Positions 27,813 through 36,258 of a DNA stretch of 64,000 nt are shown here, in pieces (position 1 is the first letter of the stretch; each line of letters starts with the position of its first letter). The notes under the pieces were generated by a model that worked only from the letters and a program-made list of their open reading frames with translations, was not told the DNA's origin and ran no database searches. The translations under genes were made by a program, and so were the position numbers. Origin of the DNA: Pseudomonas mucidolens (GTDB lineage: Bacteria > Pseudomonadota > Gammaproteobacteria > Pseudomonadales > Pseudomonadaceae). The DNA lies in NCBI RefSeq assembly GCF_900106045.1, contig NZ_LT629802.1:5642001-5706000 (forward strand), in the 5' to 3' direction.

Positions 27813-28946
27813 ATGAGAGTTTTGACTATTTATTTTTGTGGCACCAGTTCGAATCAATTCGACGCTTTCAAGGAAACTTATTGGAACGGTGAGCTGATCT
27901 CGACCTTGGCTCGAAATACCCAAGGTAGAGAGTTTGCGGATTGGATCATTATTGATGGGCCAGGCAGTGGCAATTTACAAGAGGATGAGTTATTCACCAA
28001 GCCCGGCGGTTATTACAAATTGAGTGGAATAGCAAGAGGTAGCGGCTGGGAAGAAAATGTAAAGCATGCAGCACAGATTATAAAAGGAAAGTTTGATTGG
28101 CAGCGAGAGAAGTTGACCGCAGAGAATTATAAACAACTGCAGGCGGCCGGTGTTCCGATTGAGGATGTTAATGCGACGGGCTGCTGGTTATGGCGACACT
28201 ATGAGTATGGAGATCGCCAAGTTACGCCGCAACTATTGCAAGAGCAAATCATCAAAATGTTTCGTAAAGAAGAAACTCTTCCAGAGCAGGTTAATTTGGT
28301 CGGTTGGAGTCGGGGAGGGGTCAGTTGCGTCATGTTGGCAAACCTTATGCTTAACGACCCTGAGTTAAAAGGTATTCATGTTAATATTTTTGCTGTGGAC
28401 CCTGTGCCTGGGGCAACTAATTTTGACAGCCATCGAGTCCAGCTCGGCGAGAATGTTAGAGAATACGTGGCCATGTACGCAAGAGATGAACGATCGACAG
28501 GTTTTATGTGTGTCATACCTAATACAGATGTAAGCACGAAGGTATCGATCTATCCGATGGCAGGACGACATGCAACGCTCGTGGGTAACGCGGCGGCGAA
28601 CGGAGCAAAGGGTACCAAGGTACTTTTTGAACCGGGTGATATCGTTCGTCATTATGCTGAGGTATGCCTGACCCGTTGGGGTGTTTCGTTAGACAAAATG
28701 CTCAGCCTTACAGCGCCGCAATTGGATCAACGACTCGCTACGATCAAAAAATCGTATAACGTATACACGGTGATGCGCAGTACAACCTATACTGCTCGAG
28801 TATATAGCGAGATCGATGGAGAGCGAAAGGTACACTTTAATGGTGACGCTAAATTTTCCTCTGTTTCCGGGCCTCGTTTTTCCCCAGAAAAAGGGCTTTC
28901 GGTAGGACACATTCCGGACAGTTCTTATTTTAATGATATTGTCTAA
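27813..28946 (+). CDS. Serine alpha/beta hydrolase, possible phospholipase effector
   Basis: 377 residues, no signal peptide. Starts MRVLTIYFCGTSSNQFD, resembling the opening strand of DUF2235/Tle-type lipase effectors (FCGTxxN). Nucleophile elbow VGWSRGG with Ser166, likely acid Asp196 (FAVDPVPG) and likely histidine His253 (GRHATLVG). The Ser-Arg-Gly elbow is the form seen in type VI phospholipase effectors. It follows the propeller genes after 195 bases and converges on the toxin-like gene at 29076. Lipase activity is inferred; no immunity protein is obvious nearby. Confidence 0.65.
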   Translation: MRVLTIYFCGTSSNQFDAFKETYWNGELISTLARNTQGREFADWIIIDGPGSGNLQEDELFTKPGGYYKLSGIARGSGWEENVKHAAQIIKGKFDWQREKLTAENYKQLQAAGVPIEDVNATGCWLWRHYEYGDRQVTPQLLQEQIIKMFRKEETLPEQVNLVGWSRGGVSCVMLANLMLNDPELKGIHVNIFAVDPVPGATNFDSHRVQLGENVREYVAMYARDERSTGFMCVIPNTDVSTKVSIYPMAGRHATLVGNAAANGAKGTKVLFEPGDIVRHYAEVCLTRWGVSLDKMLSLTAPQLDQRLATIKKSYNVYTVMRSTTYTARVYSEIDGERKVHFNGDAKFSSVSGPRFSPEKGLSVGHIPDSSYFNDIV

Positions 28947-28993
28947 GGCGAAGGTGGAAAATTGAAGGATTTTACTTGAGTAGCGAGGTTTTT

Positions 28994-29031
28994 CCGGATT
29001 TAATGATCGTTATGACTGTCATTAAATCCGG
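28994..29031. terminator. Inverted repeat between convergent genes
   Basis: Thirteen-base perfect stem CCGGATTTAATGA / TCATTAAATCCGG (28994-29006 and 29019-29031) with a 12-base loop, between the hydrolase and the convergent toxin-like gene. TTTTT lies just left of it, giving a T-run for the minus-strand transcript. Confidence 0.65.
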
Positions 29032-29075
29032 AGTTGTTTCAATGCTTAAACTTCCGTGGGCGCAGCAGTCATGGA

Positions 29076-30185
29076 CTATACATCTGCGCTTTTCAATACA
29101 TTCTCTAGCAGTTCCGCATTATTGCGTACTTCCCGCCATCTCTCAGTCGATGAATTCAAAAAGAATTCAATACGTTTAAGTTTAGAAAATGAATTAATAT
29201 TTTGGATTTTTTGCTGAGCACCCTTTACGTCTTGTACCGTCACTGTCCAAAAGGTTCTAAGCTGCCCAACACCTTTGTCGGCAGACTCCAGAGGCTTTTC
29301 CATGATTTTTGCGATATCCTGAAAAGCCGCTACATGCTGGGATAATAAGGCGCTACTGCTGGCTCTTAAGATAATATCTTCTAGATCGGCTCTTTTCTCT
29401 GCTGATAACGTATCGAGGATTTGATTGTAATTATCTAGATGGTATTTAAGAATGTCCATATTGGGCACTCTACGCTCCCGCAAGTATGATGCACTCACGG
29501 CCGCAGAAAAGGCGGTGGTTACATTTTGCATATGCCCTCTGACGGTCGTCAGATCGTCCTGGTTCAATTCCAGCCTTTCCAGTTCCTCTTCCAGCGCGTA
29601 CAGGGTGTCTGATGACGCTATTCTGCGCAGGCCCGGCAGAATATTATTCATAAGCTCCTTTTTGAAATCTAAAATAGCCGTCTTAATATTACCTCCTGCG
29701 ACGGATACCTGGCCTATTTCATTAGCCATCGTATTTATTGTAGTTTTGAGTGAGGGAATCATTTCCTGATCAGATACTCCCAAGGGGATCGAGATGCCCT
29801 CCCATTCGCCTTCAGGTAACGCAGCGAGTCGCTTTGATGCGTTGTCGTATTCGGGCATGGATTTTATTCTTTCGATTACTGCTGCGCTTTGCTCACTAAA
29901 CGTATCTGAAAAGGTGAAGATTTCCTGGCATAACTCCATGACCCCTTTTTCAATTTCCGGCCATTCTTCGGTATGTTCAATGATGTTGTTAATCATAAGG
30001 TTGAACTGTTCTTCGTTGATCGCCGAATTCACAGATGAATCAAATCTAAACTCCTCCCGCAGTGTCGAGAATACCTGGCTCTTTTTGATGTCTTCTAAAT
30101 CTGGTCGAAGCCGGATTGCAAGCCTCAAATAGTCTCTGATGACTTTAATTTCGTCGGCTTTAAAAATGGGATCCTGAGTTGTCAT
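29076..30185 (-). CDS. Putative alpha-pore-forming toxin subunit A (XaxA/YaxA-like), copy 1
   Basis: 369-residue, almost wholly helical protein with no signal peptide. The N-terminus IFKADEIKVIRDYLRLAIRL and the later block AAVIERIKSMPEY match the plan of XaxA/YaxA (IFTKEDL-type start, then a long helical bundle). It is a clear paralogue of the 30600 gene: shared F(K/R)xxLxNxIxP in mid-protein and WxxVxNNxxLLxN at the C-end. Known XaxA is about 410 residues; the hydrophobic head hairpin is reduced here to TTAFSAAVSASYL. Divergent from 30600. Assignment is by pattern only; other helical-bundle families are possible. Confidence 0.5.
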   Translation of the reverse strand: MTTQDPIFKADEIKVIRDYLRLAIRLRPDLEDIKKSQVFSTLREEFRFDSSVNSAINEEQFNLMINNIIEHTEEWPEIEKGVMELCQEIFTFSDTFSEQSAAVIERIKSMPEYDNASKRLAALPEGEWEGISIPLGVSDQEMIPSLKTTINTMANEIGQVSVAGGNIKTAILDFKKELMNNILPGLRRIASSDTLYALEEELERLELNQDDLTTVRGHMQNVTTAFSAAVSASYLRERRVPNMDILKYHLDNYNQILDTLSAEKRADLEDIILRASSSALLSQHVAAFQDIAKIMEKPLESADKGVGQLRTFWTVTVQDVKGAQQKIQNINSFSKLKRIEFFLNSSTERWREVRNNAELLENVLKSADV

Positions 30186-30599
30186 GATTATTGCCTCGAG
30201 AGTGAGAAATACGAATATTATTTCCTGCCAGCACTCGCCCAGCGAGTGCCCTTTTGGGGGTATAGCGTTTTATCTCCACTGCGTCGACTGTCATTATTGA
30301 CAGTTGACATTTCTGCAGGTCGGTAACCGTGCTGCCACTTCCGTGGTGTTGAGATAGTTAACTTATTTATGGGGAGCGCCAAGTATTCATATTCATAAAG
30401 GCTCTATATTTTAGATTTTTAATTTCGAAGCGATATGGCAACCTGTTATATTTGACAGTATCCCTTTAAAGCCCTTCGGCGTTTCATAAGGTCTCCACAT
30501 ACTTTATTCAAGCGAGGTGCAGTTTACTTGATGTTTCATGCCTGACTTTTATAACGCATATGTGATGGTCCTATTCCCAACCTGTAAAGGAAGCGCCTT
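30186..30599. other. Divergent promoter region between two toxin-like genes
   Basis: 414 AT-rich bases with no gene. It contains two perfect dyads: GCACTCGC-CCA-GCGAGTGC (30231-30249) and ACTGTCA-TTAT-TGACAGT (30287-30304). These could be operators for a shared regulator or transcript hairpins. No regulator gene lies nearby. Confidence 0.6.
30287..30304. promoter_or_regulatory. Palindrome, candidate operator
   Basis: ACTGTCA and TGACAGT arms with a four-base centre, about 100 bases upstream of the 29076-30185 gene start and about 300 bases from the 30600 start. Palindrome size fits a dimeric regulator site; the protein is unknown. Confidence 0.35.
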
Positions 30600-31646
30600 A
30601 TGGAACGCAGTGCAGAGTACCCCATTCCCATTGTGACCCGCGATGATGTACGTGTTATTGAGCGTTATGTCGCGCAGGGACAGATCCTCCCTCTGACGGA
30701 AGATGATGTACACGCGAAGTATAGTAAGTACGCGCCAGCCACCCTGACACGAGAGATAATGCAGAATTTTAGAACCATTAATACTCATGCCCAATCATGG
30801 CAAGACGTTCAGGACGCAATGATCACTGTAAGCGCGGTGCTCGTGGCATTTTCAAAAGACCTTCATGAATATGGTGATGAAGCAGTTGAGGTCATTAAAG
30901 ACATGAAGGGTTATAGAACAAACAAAATCGATAGCATGACTGAAGCCCAAATACGAGAGCTACCTTCAATATCATTTGATGGCGATGAGCAGCGCCAGAT
31001 GGAGAGCGTGGAGGTGACCGTTGATTATATAAGAAAATCTATCCGGGCTAAAAAAGCCGACAGCGGTAGTGCATTGGAACGTCTCAACATCTTTAGAGAT
31101 ACATTGACCAATGAGATCGAGCCCTGGATTGGGCAAATGATTAAGGTATCAAATCCAGATGCGCTGGATACGGCGATAGCTGAGAGCCGCATCGAACTCG
31201 TTAAGATAAAGAATAATATTGTTCAGATGAACGCTCCGAAAAGCAATTGGGGGCTGCTGATGGACCTCACAAACACTTTACATATAACCAACACGTTAAA
31301 CGATCAAGAAATGTCCGATTCGGTCAGGGCTCAGCACATTAAGCGTAGAGAAGATGCCTTGAAAAAGCTAGAGTCAAACAACCAGCTCAGGGGTATGCTT
31401 CAAACTCTGTATGTTGGCATGGGCTCTTTATACGACGTTGTGGATCCCGCTATCAAAGCCGTGGCACAGCTTCACGGCCATTGGGAAAATATTCTCGCAC
31501 TTATCGAGGACTCCTTGGCACAGTTCAGACGTGAGTCGAGTTATGCATACCTGGGTCTCTTTGTCATAAAGTTGGAGCGGGTTTTACAAGATTGGAGTCA
31601 TATTGAAAATAACTCCACTACCTTGCAGAATGCCTTCAGACTCTAG
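30600..31646 (+). CDS. Putative alpha-pore-forming toxin subunit A (XaxA/YaxA-like), copy 2
   Basis: 348 residues, helical, no signal peptide. IVTRDDVRVIERYVAQGQIL (residues 11-30) matches the XaxA/YaxA opening pattern, followed by NTHAQSWQDVQDAMITVSAV, which fits the HAxxWxxVE segment of that family. The C-end VIKLERVLQDWSHIENN fits the family tail. About 60 residues shorter than XaxA, with no long hydrophobic hairpin, so it may rely on its partner for membrane insertion. AAAGGA precedes the ATG. The B-like gene follows after 43 bases, as in xaxAB operons. Confidence 0.55.
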   Translation: MERSAEYPIPIVTRDDVRVIERYVAQGQILPLTEDDVHAKYSKYAPATLTREIMQNFRTINTHAQSWQDVQDAMITVSAVLVAFSKDLHEYGDEAVEVIKDMKGYRTNKIDSMTEAQIRELPSISFDGDEQRQMESVEVTVDYIRKSIRAKKADSGSALERLNIFRDTLTNEIEPWIGQMIKVSNPDALDTAIAESRIELVKIKNNIVQMNAPKSNWGLLMDLTNTLHITNTLNDQEMSDSVRAQHIKRREDALKKLESNNQLRGMLQTLYVGMGSLYDVVDPAIKAVAQLHGHWENILALIEDSLAQFRRESSYAYLGLFVIKLERVLQDWSHIENNSTTLQNAFRL

Positions 31647-31689
31647 CGGCTCAATAATCAGGATATTAACTTTTATAAGGTATTTAAAC

Positions 31690-32697
31690 ATGAGCGACTC
31701 TACTGTTTTATTGAATGCGCCGAATATGATGGCTGTAAAGGACTGTCGAGAGGCTATTCACTATTATGCAAAAATATACCTGAGCGATATTGATATTGAA
31801 TCGTTGAGGACAGATGCGCTTGCGCTTTCGCGGTATGTGAGTGAGGTAGATCAGGACGTCAATGACCTCGTGCTTAAGGTGGGCAGCGTCATGGATGTTG
31901 CGGACGTCTCATCATTTCTGGACGATATCCAAGACATGAGCTCAGATCCGGATGCGTTGGCTGACTACAAAAAGGAGCTTGTCAAGCTACTGGAGGAGAA
32001 GAAAAAAATACTTACTGATCTCCGTCAAGCGTTGGATGACGCGACGTACAATATGGATACTATGAGTTTTACCAGTAATACTTTCAGGCTTAAAGAGCTT
32101 GCCGCTACCAAAGAGAATATTAAACTCAATGCAAAAAATGAGAACGTAGGAGTAGAGTACGACTGGTTGCTGCAGAAAAAACATGCGCTTGATGTGGCCA
32201 TTGAGGCTTATGATTCCAAGTCAATTTATGATATGGCCAAGCCTCTTTTAGATCAGGTTGAACACCTTGCAAATGCGGCACTGAACGGGCCAGCAGAATT
32301 TAAAAAAGATTTGGTGAAAGAAGGTATTGAAGCGGCCAAATTTATCCTAAAATCTGCTGATGACGGGATAAAACACAACGATATGCTACAGGCACGGATC
32401 CAAATGATTCAAAAGCTTGCGGAGAGAGATAAAATTAATAATGAATATGATCAACGCCTTAAGGATAATTTTGAGGAAACGCGGCGGATAACGGCTTTTG
32501 AAGACCTTCGCAAACCAAAAAAAGAGTATCTCGATGAAGTAAAAAAAATCATTGCAGCACTCGATTCATTCATTGAGATGGTTTTTGCGGACGTAAAAGA
32601 TAAGGACAAGGCACAAGAAATTGCTGGAGGCTTTGTGACGCATGCACCTGAGCTTGTTACCTACTCAAGGAACGTATATCTGAAGTGGTTGCGATAG
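31690..32697 (+). CDS. Putative binary toxin subunit B (XaxB/YaxB-like)
   Basis: 335-residue protein, rich in Lys, Asp and Glu, predicted as long helices (for instance LVKLLEEKKKILTDLRQAL and RIQMIQKLAERDKINNEY). Start ATG 31690 follows AAGG. It is placed directly after an A-like gene, and its size is close to XaxB (about 350). The mid-protein stretch HLANAALNGPAEFKKDLVKE could be an amphipathic membrane-contact region, but no 20-residue hydrophobic segment is seen. The B identity rests mainly on gene order and helical character. Confidence 0.42.
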   Translation: MSDSTVLLNAPNMMAVKDCREAIHYYAKIYLSDIDIESLRTDALALSRYVSEVDQDVNDLVLKVGSVMDVADVSSFLDDIQDMSSDPDALADYKKELVKLLEEKKKILTDLRQALDDATYNMDTMSFTSNTFRLKELAATKENIKLNAKNENVGVEYDWLLQKKHALDVAIEAYDSKSIYDMAKPLLDQVEHLANAALNGPAEFKKDLVKEGIEAAKFILKSADDGIKHNDMLQARIQMIQKLAERDKINNEYDQRLKDNFEETRRITAFEDLRKPKKEYLDEVKKIIAALDSFIEMVFADVKDKDKAQEIAGGFVTHAPELVTYSRNVYLKWLR

Positions 32698-32794
32698 TGT
32701 TTGGTTTTTGAATATTTAGCGTAACGCTGCCAAATCCATTGATATCAAGGTTTTATATTGACATTGGAGGGGAACTGTTTCCGGTATGGCGCAC

Positions 32795-32831
32795 CAAAAA
32801 AGCCAATGCCCCGACACGTCGGGGCATTGGC
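32795..32831 (-). terminator. Intrinsic terminator of the oprG gene
   Basis: Fourteen-base perfect stem GCCAATGCCCCGAC / GTCGGGGCATTGGC (32802-32815 and 32818-32831). On the minus strand it is followed by TTTTTT, so it ends the minus-strand oprG transcript; it may also slow transcripts from the toxin side. Confidence 0.85.
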
Positions 32832-32929
32832 GCTTTAACGGTAGTAGCGTGATTTTTTGCACAATCTGTCGAAGAGCAACTTTTTACTTGAAGCGTGCAG
32901 CTGTCAACTGTTCGCCAAGCGCTTAGCAC

Positions 32930-33628
32930 TTAGAACTTGTAACCAATCCCCACCATGTAAACCATCGGATCAACATCCACATTAACCTTGGCGCGGGTCC
33001 CGGTGGCCAGGGCGTTGTTGTCGACGGTGGCTTTGGTGCTGATGTCGATGTAGCGCGCCTGGGCGTTGATCAGCCATGTGTCGTTGATCATGTAGTCCAT
33101 ACCGATCTGCGCGGCCCAGCCCCAGGAGTTTTCTGCCTTGAAGTTGCTGAAACCGGCTTGTTCGGCGCGGCTGCCGACGTGCTCGTCATAGATCCAGGTG
33201 TAGTTGATGCCGGCACCGACATAAGGTTGGAACGCCGACTTGCTGTCCAGCGGGTAGTACACGACGCTCAGGGTCGGTGGCAGGTGCTTGAGGGTGCCAA
33301 GCTTGCCGTTGGCAGCGCCGAGGGCGGTGTTCTTGATTTTCACGTCATGCTCGAATGGCGTGGCTGCCAGCAGTTCGATACCGATGTGGTTGGTGAGCAT
33401 GTAGGCGAAGTTCAGACCCAGCTGAGTGTCGCTGCTCATGGTCGCCTTGCCGCCCAGATTGGTCCCGGCCAATGGGCCTTGGTCAACCTTGACGCTGCCG
33501 CTGTCGGCTTTCGGGTTGACCGTGATCGCACCGGCGCGAACCAGAATGTCGCCTGCCTCGAAGGCGTGGGCGAGTGGGGCGGCGAGTGCAAGCGCGAAGA
33601 GGGAGGCGCTGAGCAGTGACTTGTGCAT
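32930..33628 (-). CDS. oprG: OmpW-family outer-membrane protein (OprG)
   Basis: Eight-stranded outer-membrane barrel for small hydrophobic molecules. 232 residues from MHKSLLSASLFALALAAPLAHA (signal peptide) with the mature start FEAGDILVRAGAITVNP and last strand MVYMVGIGYKF, both OmpW hallmarks. ATG 33628 has TTTGGAG upstream; an ATG four codons earlier is weaker. In P. aeruginosa oprG sits beside the same zinc-starvation operon and is ANR-controlled; a matching ANR-like site lies 66 bases upstream here. Confidence 0.92.
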   Translation of the reverse strand: MHKSLLSASLFALALAAPLAHAFEAGDILVRAGAITVNPKADSGSVKVDQGPLAGTNLGGKATMSSDTQLGLNFAYMLTNHIGIELLAATPFEHDVKIKNTALGAANGKLGTLKHLPPTLSVVYYPLDSKSAFQPYVGAGINYTWIYDEHVGSRAEQAGFSNFKAENSWGWAAQIGMDYMINDTWLINAQARYIDISTKATVDNNALATGTRAKVNVDVDPMVYMVGIGYKF

Positions 33629-33693
33629 GGGGGGCTCCAAAGGACGTTTTTAGTTGGCTGTGTCCAATGGTAAAGATCGCCGGGCTTGAGCTT

Positions 33694-33707
33694 TTGACGC
33701 AGCTCAA
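33694..33707. promoter_or_regulatory. Candidate ANR/FNR box upstream of oprG
   Basis: TTGACGCAGCTCAA keeps the TTGA-N6-TCAA core of the ANR/FNR site, 66 bases before the oprG start. oprG of P. aeruginosa is known to respond to low oxygen through ANR. Confidence 0.5.
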
Positions 33708-33744
33708 TGAAATAGCAAGCTAATCAAATTTGCCCGCCGGGGTC

Positions 33745-34278
33745 TTACTCCGGCAGCTCATAGGCATAAATTTTCTCGGCATCCATCTGATAGCCGGCAT
33801 CCGCCAGTTCGCTGGTGGACGGCTTGACCTGCATCTGGCCTTCGATCCAGTACGGCTGGTACAGCTCCTCCAGCTTCACGCCGATTTCGCTTTTGACATG
33901 CACGATCTGGTTCGACGGCGGCGGTGGAACGTGGATGCAGGCACCGAAATACGGCACCAGCAGAAATTCCGTGGTGCGACCTTCCTCACTGACTTCCAGC
34001 GGCACGATATAACCGGGCAAGCGGATATGTTGGCCATCCAGTTGCGGCACCACCGGCGCGTCGGGCAAATCCTGTTTCGCCGCGGGGGCCGCTTCGGCGG
34101 ACAGGGCGTCGGCCATGTTCGACAGGTCGTGCAGCGGCTGCATGTTGGGGATTTCCGCCGGCGCATCCGCGGGAATCATTTCCTGCCACGACAAAGCCCG
34201 AGGCTCGTCGGCCCAGGTTGGCAGGGCCACCAGCACTAACAGCGCGAACAGCAAACGGCGCATCAAAAACTTCCTCAT
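33745..34278 (-). CDS. DUF3299 exported protein of the zinc-starvation operon
   Basis: 177 residues: signal peptide (MRRLLFALLVLVALPTWADE after a short lead) and a DUF3299 domain with LPGYIVPLE and LVPYFGACIHVPPPPSNQ. Function unknown; likely a periplasmic partner of the adjacent ABC exporter-type complex. The start is the ATG overlapping the permease stop (ATGA), so translation is coupled. Last gene of the DUF2796-ABC-permease-DUF3299 operon, equivalent to P. aeruginosa PA4063-PA4066. Confidence 0.82.
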   Translation of the reverse strand: MRKFLMRRLLFALLVLVALPTWADEPRALSWQEMIPADAPAEIPNMQPLHDLSNMADALSAEAAPAAKQDLPDAPVVPQLDGQHIRLPGYIVPLEVSEEGRTTEFLLVPYFGACIHVPPPPSNQIVHVKSEIGVKLEELYQPYWIEGQMQVKPSTSELADAGYQMDAEKIYAYELPE

Positions 34279-35540
34279 AAACGCACAGATAGCCCATCGG
34301 CCAAGGATTGTCGGTAGGCGCGCCATGCCGGTACGCTGCCCATCAGCAGGGCTGCGACGAGGATACCGCCCAACAGCGTCCATTCATATTGGCTTGGCGG
34401 TGACAGCGGCAGATCCAGGCCATAGTTGGCTTGCAGGTAACCACGGGAGGCGGCGATGCACACGTAGAGCAGCGCGATGCCCGCCACCACGCCGGACAAC
34501 GCCAGCGCGAACGCTTCGAAAATCAGCAAGCTCGCAATATGCCAGGGTCGTGCGCCGACCGAGCGCAGGATCGCCATTTCCCGGCGGCGCTCGTTGAGGC
34601 TGGTGAGAATCGCCGTGAGCATGCCGATCAAACCGGTCAGCACCACAAACAACGAAATCACGAACAGCGCTTTTTCGGCGGTGCCCATCATGCTCCACAA
34701 TTCTTGCAATGCCACTCCCGGCAGGATCGCCAGCATCGGCTCCGCGCGAAATTCGTTGATCTCGCGCTGCAGGGCAAAGGTCGAAATCTTGTTGTTCAAA
34801 CCCAGCATGAAGGCGGTGATCGCTTGGGGTGTGAGGTCCATGTTGCGTGCCTGATCGACACTGATGCGGCCCTTGCCTTGGGCCGGGACGCCGTTATGCC
34901 AATCGATGTGAATCGCTTCCATGCCACCCAGGCTGATATGCAACGTGCGATCCACCGGAGTTCCGGTGCGCTTGAGAATGCCGACCACGGTGAAGGGCTT
35001 GTCATCGTGCTTGACCAGGCTGACCACGGCCACGCCGTGGGCCAGCACCAGCTTGTCGCCGAGTTTGTAATGCAGCGCGTCGGCCACTTCGGCACCGAGC
35101 ACCACCTCGAAGGGATCGCTGGCAAACGCGCGGCCGCTGGCTAATTCCAGAGGCTGTTTGCGGCCGTATTGGAAGTGTTCGAAATAAGCTGCGTTGGTGC
35201 CCATCACGCGATAACCGCGATGAGAATCGCCAAGGGAAATCGGAATCGCCCATTTCACCCGCGGGTTGGCGGCGAAGTGCTCGAAGCTGTCCCAGCGAAT
35301 ATTGTTAGTCGCGTTGCCGATGCGAAATACCGAGTACAGCAGCAGATTGACCGAGCCTGAGCGGGCGCCGACGATCAAGTCGGTACCACTGATGGTGCTG
35401 GCAAAACTGGCGCGTGCTTCGGTACGCACGCGCTCCACCGCCAACAGCAGGCAGACCGAGAGGGCGATGGCGAACGCGGTGAGGATCGCGGTAAAGCGGC
35501 GGTTAGCCAGGCTGGCCATGGCTAGTCGAAACAAATACAT
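34275..35540 (-). CDS. ABC transporter permease (MacB/FtsX-like)
   Basis: 421-residue inner-membrane permease: one N-terminal helix (TAILTAFAIALSVCLLLAVE), a large periplasmic domain (about 50-290) and three C-terminal helices (LFVISLFVVLTGLIGMLTAI and following), the MacB/LolC-type plan. ATG 35540 starts the domain; the frame extends further upstream without likeness. Ends in an ATGA overlap with the DUF3299 gene and starts one base after the ATPase stop. Role in zinc limitation inferred from context. Confidence 0.85.
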   Translation of the reverse strand: MYLFRLAMASLANRRFTAILTAFAIALSVCLLLAVERVRTEARASFASTISGTDLIVGARSGSVNLLLYSVFRIGNATNNIRWDSFEHFAANPRVKWAIPISLGDSHRGYRVMGTNAAYFEHFQYGRKQPLELASGRAFASDPFEVVLGAEVADALHYKLGDKLVLAHGVAVVSLVKHDDKPFTVVGILKRTGTPVDRTLHISLGGMEAIHIDWHNGVPAQGKGRISVDQARNMDLTPQAITAFMLGLNNKISTFALQREINEFRAEPMLAILPGVALQELWSMMGTAEKALFVISLFVVLTGLIGMLTAILTSLNERRREMAILRSVGARPWHIASLLIFEAFALALSGVVAGIALLYVCIAASRGYLQANYGLDLPLSPPSQYEWTLLGGILVAALLMGSVPAWRAYRQSLADGLSVRL

Positions 35541-35541
35541 C

Positions 35542-36252
35542 TCAAGCCTCGAGCGGGGTGGCGGCGCGATTGAGTTCGGCCAGCGACAGGTTGCGGTCGA
35601 ACAGCGGCGCCAGGCTCTGATCATGGCTGACGAACAACAGGCTGGCGCCGGCTTCGCGGCATTCAGCGAACAGCAATTGGATGAACGCTTCGCGTGCGTC
35701 GTAGTCGAGGGCCGAAGTGGGTTCGTCGGCGATCACCAGTTCCGGCTGGCCGATCAATGCGCGAGCGGCCGCAACACGTTGTTGCTGGCCGATGGACAGT
35801 GAGTCGGCGCGGCGCTCCAGCAAATCCTGGTCCTGGAGGCCCAGATGCGCGAGCAAGGTCGCGGCGGCCTGATCGACGCTGCCGTGGCGCTGGCTCGCGC
35901 GTTGTGCCCGCAACTTGGAGAAATGGCACGGCAGTTCGACATTCTCGCGTACCGAGAGAAACGGCAGCAGGTTGAACTGCTGGAAGATGTAGCCGGTATG
36001 GTCCACGCGAAAACGATCCCGCGCACCGGCCGACAGCTCGGTCAACTCCTGGCCCAACAGCCGGATGCTGCCCGCCGTGGGCTTTTGCACACCCCCCAAA
36101 AGCCCCAGCAGCGTGGTCTTGCCACTGCCGCTGGGACCCTTGAGGAACAGGGTTTCCCCCGGCTCCAGGCGAAATGCCGGAATGTCCAGTAGCTGGGGAT
36201 GACCGGGCCAGTTAAAGCCCAGGTCGGACAGTTCGATCAGTGCTTGGGTCAT
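35542..36252 (-). CDS. ABC transporter ATP-binding protein (LolD/MacB-like)
   Basis: 236-residue ATPase. Walker A GPSGSGKTTLLGLLGG (near 39), Q-loop FQQFNLLPFLSV, signature LSIGQQQRVAAARAL in place of LSGGQ, Walker B LVIADEPTSALD and switch histidine VSHDQ. Partner of the permease that follows. Six bases after the DUF2796 gene, so one operon. Confidence 0.92.
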   Translation of the reverse strand: MTQALIELSDLGFNWPGHPQLLDIPAFRLEPGETLFLKGPSGSGKTTLLGLLGGVQKPTAGSIRLLGQELTELSAGARDRFRVDHTGYIFQQFNLLPFLSVRENVELPCHFSKLRAQRASQRHGSVDQAAATLLAHLGLQDQDLLERRADSLSIGQQQRVAAARALIGQPELVIADEPTSALDYDAREAFIQLLFAECREAGASLLFVSHDQSLAPLFDRNLSLAELNRAATPLEA

Positions 36253-36258
36253 GTGAAC

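Noticed and set aside
29076..32697. Type VI or Tc toxin components
   Set aside because: No VgrG, Hcp, PAAR, RHS or TcA-like features; the proteins are short helical bundles instead.
23531..32929. Prophage or integrative element origin of the island
   Set aside because: No integrase, transposase, phage structural gene, tRNA or attachment repeat was found at either edge.
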